Part shown: piece by piece, positions 60,383 through 64,000 of the stretch
Layout of the letters: each line of letters begins with the position of its first letter
Numbering within the stretch: position 1 is the first letter of the stretch
Assembly (NCBI RefSeq): GCF_900005765.1
Contig: NC_041686.1
Span: forward strand, 434,001 to 498,000
DNA: 64,000 nt
From: Plasmodium relictum
Lineage: Eukaryota; Apicomplexa; Aconoidasida; Haemosporida; Plasmodiidae
Direction: 5' to 3'
The notes under the pieces: generated by a model
Database searches by the model: none
Told to the model about the DNA's origin: nothing
The model's input: only the letters and a program-made list of their open reading frames with translations
Made by a program: the position numbers and the translations under genes

Positions 60383-61978
60383 ATGAGTATCGATATGGAA
60401 GAAAAAAATAGAAATTCACAAGAAACTAAAAACGAAAAAAAAAATGAAAAAGATGAACATAGTTATAACAATGTAAGTATGGGAGATTATGAATATGTGA
60501 GAAAAAAAATTGAAAATTTAAAAATAAATTCAGATAAGTTCATAAATGATCAAAATTATTTAAATGACGTAAAATTTGAGAATGAAAAAAAATTGAATAA
60601 CGATAGAAATCATACTGGCATTACCACTGAAAAGATTAATAGCCAAAATAAGATTAATCATGGAAATTTAAATGTTCCTAATGATAATAATACAGTTAAT
60701 GAACAAAAAGTAAGTGATATCAATAAAAATGATTCTAAGCCTACTTCAATTATATTGAATGATAAAAAAAATGGCGATTTATGCAATGGATGTAAGAAAA
60801 TTTTAAGTAAAAAACTAAGTTGTCCCATATGCTTAAAAAATAATTTAAATAGTTATTTTTGCAGTCAAGAGTGTTTTAAGAACTCATGGAAAGAACATCA
60901 AATTGTTCATGAAAATACCAAAAACAACGAAAAGGAAAATTTTATGTCAATTGTCAAGAAACATTTATCCCCGGAACATTACGATCCTAATAATAGGAAA
61001 TATTGGAGATATGATGATCATTTAAAAAACTTCATTGACTTTAAGTTTACAGGTGATATAAGACCATGGCCTATATCAGAAATTAATGAAATTCCCGAAC
61101 ATATAGAACGCCCTGATTATGCTATAAGTTCTATTCCCCATTCTGAATTAATATATAAAAGAAAAAGTGATATTTATATAAACAATGAAGAAGAGATTAA
61201 AAGAATAAAAGAAGCATGCATATTAGGGAGAAAAGCATTAGATTATGCTCATTCATTAGTTTATCCAGGAGTTACAACAGATGAAATAGATAAAAAAGTT
61301 CATAATTTTATAATTAATAATAATGCATATCCATCTACTTTAAATTATTATAAATTTCCTAAATCTTGTTGCACTTCAGTAAATGAAATTGTCTGTCATG
61401 GAATACCTGATTATAGGCCATTGAAAAGTGGAGATATTGTAAATATAGATATAAGTGTGTTTTACAAAGGAGTTCATGCAGATTTGAACGAAACATTTTT
61501 TGTTGGTGATATAAATGAAATATCGAAAGAAGCAAAAGAATTAGTAGAAACTTGTTATTTTTCACTAATGGAAGCAATTAAAAAATGTAAACCAGGAATG
61601 TTATACAAAAATATTGGTAACATAATAGATGCCTATGTGTCAAAAAAAAACTTTTCAGTAGTTCGATCATATTCTGGTCATGGAGTGGGGAAACTTTTTC
61701 ATACAAATCCCACTGTTCCACATTTTAAAAAAAATAAAGCTGTGGGTATAATGAAACCTGGTCATGTTTTTACAATCGAACCTATGATTAATCAGGGGCA
61801 TTATAGTGATATATTATGGCCGGATAAATGGACAAGTGCTACTTCTGATGGAAAGTTATCTGCTCAATTTGAGCATACCTTATTAGTTACCGAAAAAGGG
61901 GTAGAAATTTTAACAAAGAGAACAAAAGAATCTCCTACTTTGGGTTTTGATACAAAAGATCATTTGTATTTTACATAA
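60383..61978 (+). CDS. METAP1b: Methionine aminopeptidase 1b with N-terminal zinc finger
   Basis: 531 residues, one exon. It removes the initiator methionine from nascent proteins co-translationally. Residues 1-130 are a charged, Asn/Lys-rich extension. Residues 134-178 hold the type 1 eukaryotic zinc finger (CNGC, CPIC, then YFCSQECFKNSWKEHQIVH). The pita-bread catalytic domain follows. Dinuclear metal ligands are Asp356 and Asp367 (eleven apart, as in all MetAPs), His433 in GHGVGKLFH, Glu466 in FTIEPM and Glu497 in QFEHTLL. Catalytic His339 is in CHGIPDYRPL and His440 in LFHTNP. All active-site residues are present. The zinc finger identifies the cytosolic type 1b enzyme. It is divergent from CysRS. 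Confidence 0.95.
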   Translation: MSIDMEEKNRNSQETKNEKKNEKDEHSYNNVSMGDYEYVRKKIENLKINSDKFINDQNYLNDVKFENEKKLNNDRNHTGITTEKINSQNKINHGNLNVPNDNNTVNEQKVSDINKNDSKPTSIILNDKKNGDLCNGCKKILSKKLSCPICLKNNLNSYFCSQECFKNSWKEHQIVHENTKNNEKENFMSIVKKHLSPEHYDPNNRKYWRYDDHLKNFIDFKFTGDIRPWPISEINEIPEHIERPDYAISSIPHSELIYKRKSDIYINNEEEIKRIKEACILGRKALDYAHSLVYPGVTTDEIDKKVHNFIINNNAYPSTLNYYKFPKSCCTSVNEIVCHGIPDYRPLKSGDIVNIDISVFYKGVHADLNETFFVGDINEISKEAKELVETCYFSLMEAIKKCKPGMLYKNIGNIIDAYVSKKNFSVVRSYSGHGVGKLFHTNPTVPHFKKNKAVGIMKPGHVFTIEPMINQGHYSDILWPDKWTSATSDGKLSAQFEHTLLVTEKGVEILTKRTKESPTLGFDTKDHLYFT

Positions 61979-63030
61979 GAAATAAAATTGAAAATTTTAT
62001 GAAATTATATAAAATTCATAAAATAATAAAAAGATGAAATAAATAATTAGTGTATATTTAATTTTTGTAAAAATTCTTGTTTTGTTATGATGGCTATTTG
62101 TATTATTTTCTTCTTATTTCTTAATGTATCTTAAATAATATATTAATTTTTTAGGTTATTTTATTTAATTTTTTACAAATGTACATAAACTGTATCAGTA
62201 ATATTGTTACATTTTTTTTTTTAATTATATTTAATATAAAAATATATTTAAAAAAAAAATAAAATATAAGAAAAGATGTCTAATATATATATAACTGAAT
62301 TAAAATATTAATATTAAATTCCTTATTTCAAGAAATTAAAAGATTTTTACAGTATATTCATATTATTTATAATTTTTGTTATTTATAATTTCATATGATA
62401 ATAGAGCTATGAATTTTATATTTTTTTTTGCTTTTAACATTTTTGTAGATAATTTTATTTATCATATGTATTTATTATATAAAAATGATAATTAAGAATA
62501 TACAAATATTTTTTGATAGTTAAAATTTAAAAAACTACTTTTAATATATAAAAAAAAATATTCAAAATATATATTAAGATATTTTGTTTTTTAAACATTA
62601 ATCATAAATAAGTTATGTAACTATATTATGAATTTTTATAGAGTGTATAATCCAATATATATATATAAAATTAAATAAAATTATTCAATTTTATTTTTTT
62701 TTTTTTTGGTTATCAATTTTTATAATTTACGATACATCCTATTTTGATTAATAATAAATTTTAAAATATATATATATACATGTGTATCGAATATAAGAAA
62801 TAAAATAAAACAAAAAAAAAAAAGTTAAAATGTAAAATTTTATACGCACCTTTGTATAAAGTTGTTTATCTTTTTATTTCTCTTTATTTTATTACATTTT
62901 TTGACTTAATCCTTTTTTTTTTTTTTTTTAAGTACAGAACACTATTTAAATGAACAAATAATTATGAAATATTCTTTTAAAATGTAGAAATTCAAAAAAA
63001 AAAAAAAAAAAAAAAAAATGAATTTTAATA
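61979..63030. other. Intergenic region downstream of MetAP1b
   Basis: 1.05 kb, AT-rich, with (TA)n near 62658-62666 and 62768-62776. An A run of about 25 bases directly precedes an out-of-frame ATG at 63018. It holds the MetAP1b 3' UTR and the promoter of the right-edge gene. Confidence 0.6.
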
Positions 63031-64000
63031 ATGAAAAGATTAATAGAAAACAATATAATAAAATTAAACTATGATAACTTTTTGAAACAATATAAAAAAC
63101 ATTTTAATTATAAAAAAGATGTAAATGATGAAGAGCTATATGAGCATTTTATAATTAATCCTTTTACTTATTCAAGGCCACTTGGATGTTTACCAAAAAA
63201 TTATTTTAATATAAATGAATATTATTTAAATGGAATAAATATTTTTGAAATTATTGATTATATTAATATCAGTGAACGATTGTATAGATATGAAAATTTT
63301 ACCGAAGAAGATGAAAAAGAAAATGACGAATTAAAAGAACTGACAGATTCGGAAATAGATGAAAAATATGATAATGAAATGAAAGGTAAGAGAAATAAAA
63401 AAAAAAAAAAAAATTTGAAATCACACTTCGATTTTAAAAAGGATGATACATATTTAAAGAATAGCAAATATAAAAGAGTTTATCGCTTTTTATTATTCGA
63501 TGGAGAAAGTTTTATATATGCATATGAACAGGAATTTAATGAGAATTTTAATTACCTTGAAAATAATAAATATAAATACCCCAAAATTATCTTATATAAC
63601 AATCCTGTTATTCAACGTGGAGTATTATTACTAAAAAAACATCAAACCACTATTCTATTTAAAGGCCATATCAAATCAGAGTCTTGTTTAGAAGACGAAG
63701 AAATTGAAGAAAATAAAGTAAAAATAGAAAATAATAAGTATATTGATTTAACAAGTAATAGTAAGGAATATAAATACATAAAAAATAAGTCTAATGCTTT
63801 TGAAAATAACTCAATTAATGAAAATTTATATGATTCAATAGAAAAAAATTATAATAAAGATAAATATAATAAAAAAGATGAATATAAAAAAAATTTCGAA
63901 AATGAATACAATATGGATTTAAATTATAATAATACCTTAACTCATTATAAGGAAAATAATCCGAATAGTTATAATACTTTAAATAATGAAAACACAAGTA
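63031..64000 (+). CDS. RMI1-like (RecQ-mediated genome instability) protein, N-terminal part
   Basis: Partial; the frame is open from ATG 63031 to the window edge (323 codons). Residues about 35-92 match the RMI1 N-terminal layout: an acidic helix EELYEHFIINPF, a loop with LP (GCLPKNYF), then LNGINIFEIIDYINIS, equivalent to the family's L-x-G-x-x-x-LQI-x-x-x-x-DIS. After an acidic/Lys insert at about 95-140, an OB-fold-like core follows: YRFLLFDGESFIYAYEQE at about 150-167, a segment ending in NNPVIQRGVLLLKK (about 188-201), then TTILFKGHI, equivalent to the family's RG-x-LLL and vLGG strands. From about 220 it is Asn/Lys-rich. RMI1 works with topoisomerase III and a RecQ helicase to dissolve recombination intermediates. 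The assignment is by motif pattern only. A short upstream ATG (63018) is out of frame. Confidence 0.65.
   Translation, partial: MKRLIENNIIKLNYDNFLKQYKKHFNYKKDVNDEELYEHFIINPFTYSRPLGCLPKNYFNINEYYLNGINIFEIIDYINISERLYRYENFTEEDEKENDELKELTDSEIDEKYDNEMKGKRNKKKKKNLKSHFDFKKDDTYLKNSKYKRVYRFLLFDGESFIYAYEQEFNENFNYLENNKYKYPKIILYNNPVIQRGVLLLKKHQTTILFKGHIKSESCLEDEEIEENKVKIENNKYIDLTSNSKEYKYIKNKSNAFENNSINENLYDSIEKNYNKDKYNKKDEYKKNFENEYNMDLNYNNTLTHYKENNPNSYNTLNNENTS

Overview
The window is a nuclear chromosome segment of a Plasmodium species. The evidence is about 80-85% A+T overall, very AT-rich intergenic DNA full of poly(A)/poly(T) and (TA)n runs, short AT-rich introns with GTAAxT-type donors and T-rich acceptors, and proteins swollen by Asn, Lys, Glu and Gln tracts. 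The recognisable genes are apicomplexan: gamete fusogen HAP2, the MO15-related kinase MRK, ADA2, prohibitin 2, FAD synthetase, YJU2/CWC16, cysteinyl-tRNA synthetase and methionine aminopeptidase 1b. From memory this order matches the HAP2-to-MetAP1b block of P. falciparum chromosome 10. The species cannot be fixed from sequence alone; the base composition would fit an avian-malaria or falciparum-like genome.

Layout. 1-290: possible 5' end of a minus-strand gene leaving the window. 2377-5141 (+): HAP2, two exons. 8539-16388 (+): very large SPRY-LisH-CTLH-CRA protein (RanBPM/GID1 type), two exons. 17077-18051 (+): MRK kinase. 18993-22991 (+): Asn-rich protein of unknown function. 23874-31301 (-): ADA2 (ZZ-SANT-SWIRM). 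36639-37490 (+): prohibitin 2. 38516-41954 (-): a nine-exon EF-hand protein that I assembled by hand. 43559-49870 (-): 2103-residue protein of unknown function. 53092-54081 (+): FAD synthetase. 55130-56290 (-): YJU2/CWC16. 57255-59171 (-): cysteinyl-tRNA synthetase, two exons. 60383-61978 (+): methionine aminopeptidase 1b. 63031 to the right edge (+): partial RMI1-like protein.

The genes do not form one pathway; this is an ordinary eukaryotic arrangement of independently transcribed genes. Spacing follows orientation. Convergent pairs are about 0.9-1.05 kb apart. Tandem pairs are 0.7-1.6 kb apart, except 3.4 kb after HAP2. Divergent pairs are 1.2, 3.2 and 5.3 kb apart. Themes shared by several genes are sexual-stage biology (HAP2), transcription and chromatin (MRK, ADA2), RNA processing and translation (YJU2, CysRS, MetAP1b), ubiquitin ligase scaffolding (GID1-like) and genome stability (RMI1-like).

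Most worth following up: the nine-exon EF-hand gene, a possible alternative 5' exon giving an organelle-targeted CysRS isoform, the giant GID1-like scaffold with its acidic insert, a possible cyclin/TFIIB-like fold in the 1332-residue unknown, the MRK catalytic-loop substitution, and the RMI1-like protein at the right edge. No CRISPR array, insertion sequence, rRNA or tRNA gene was seen.
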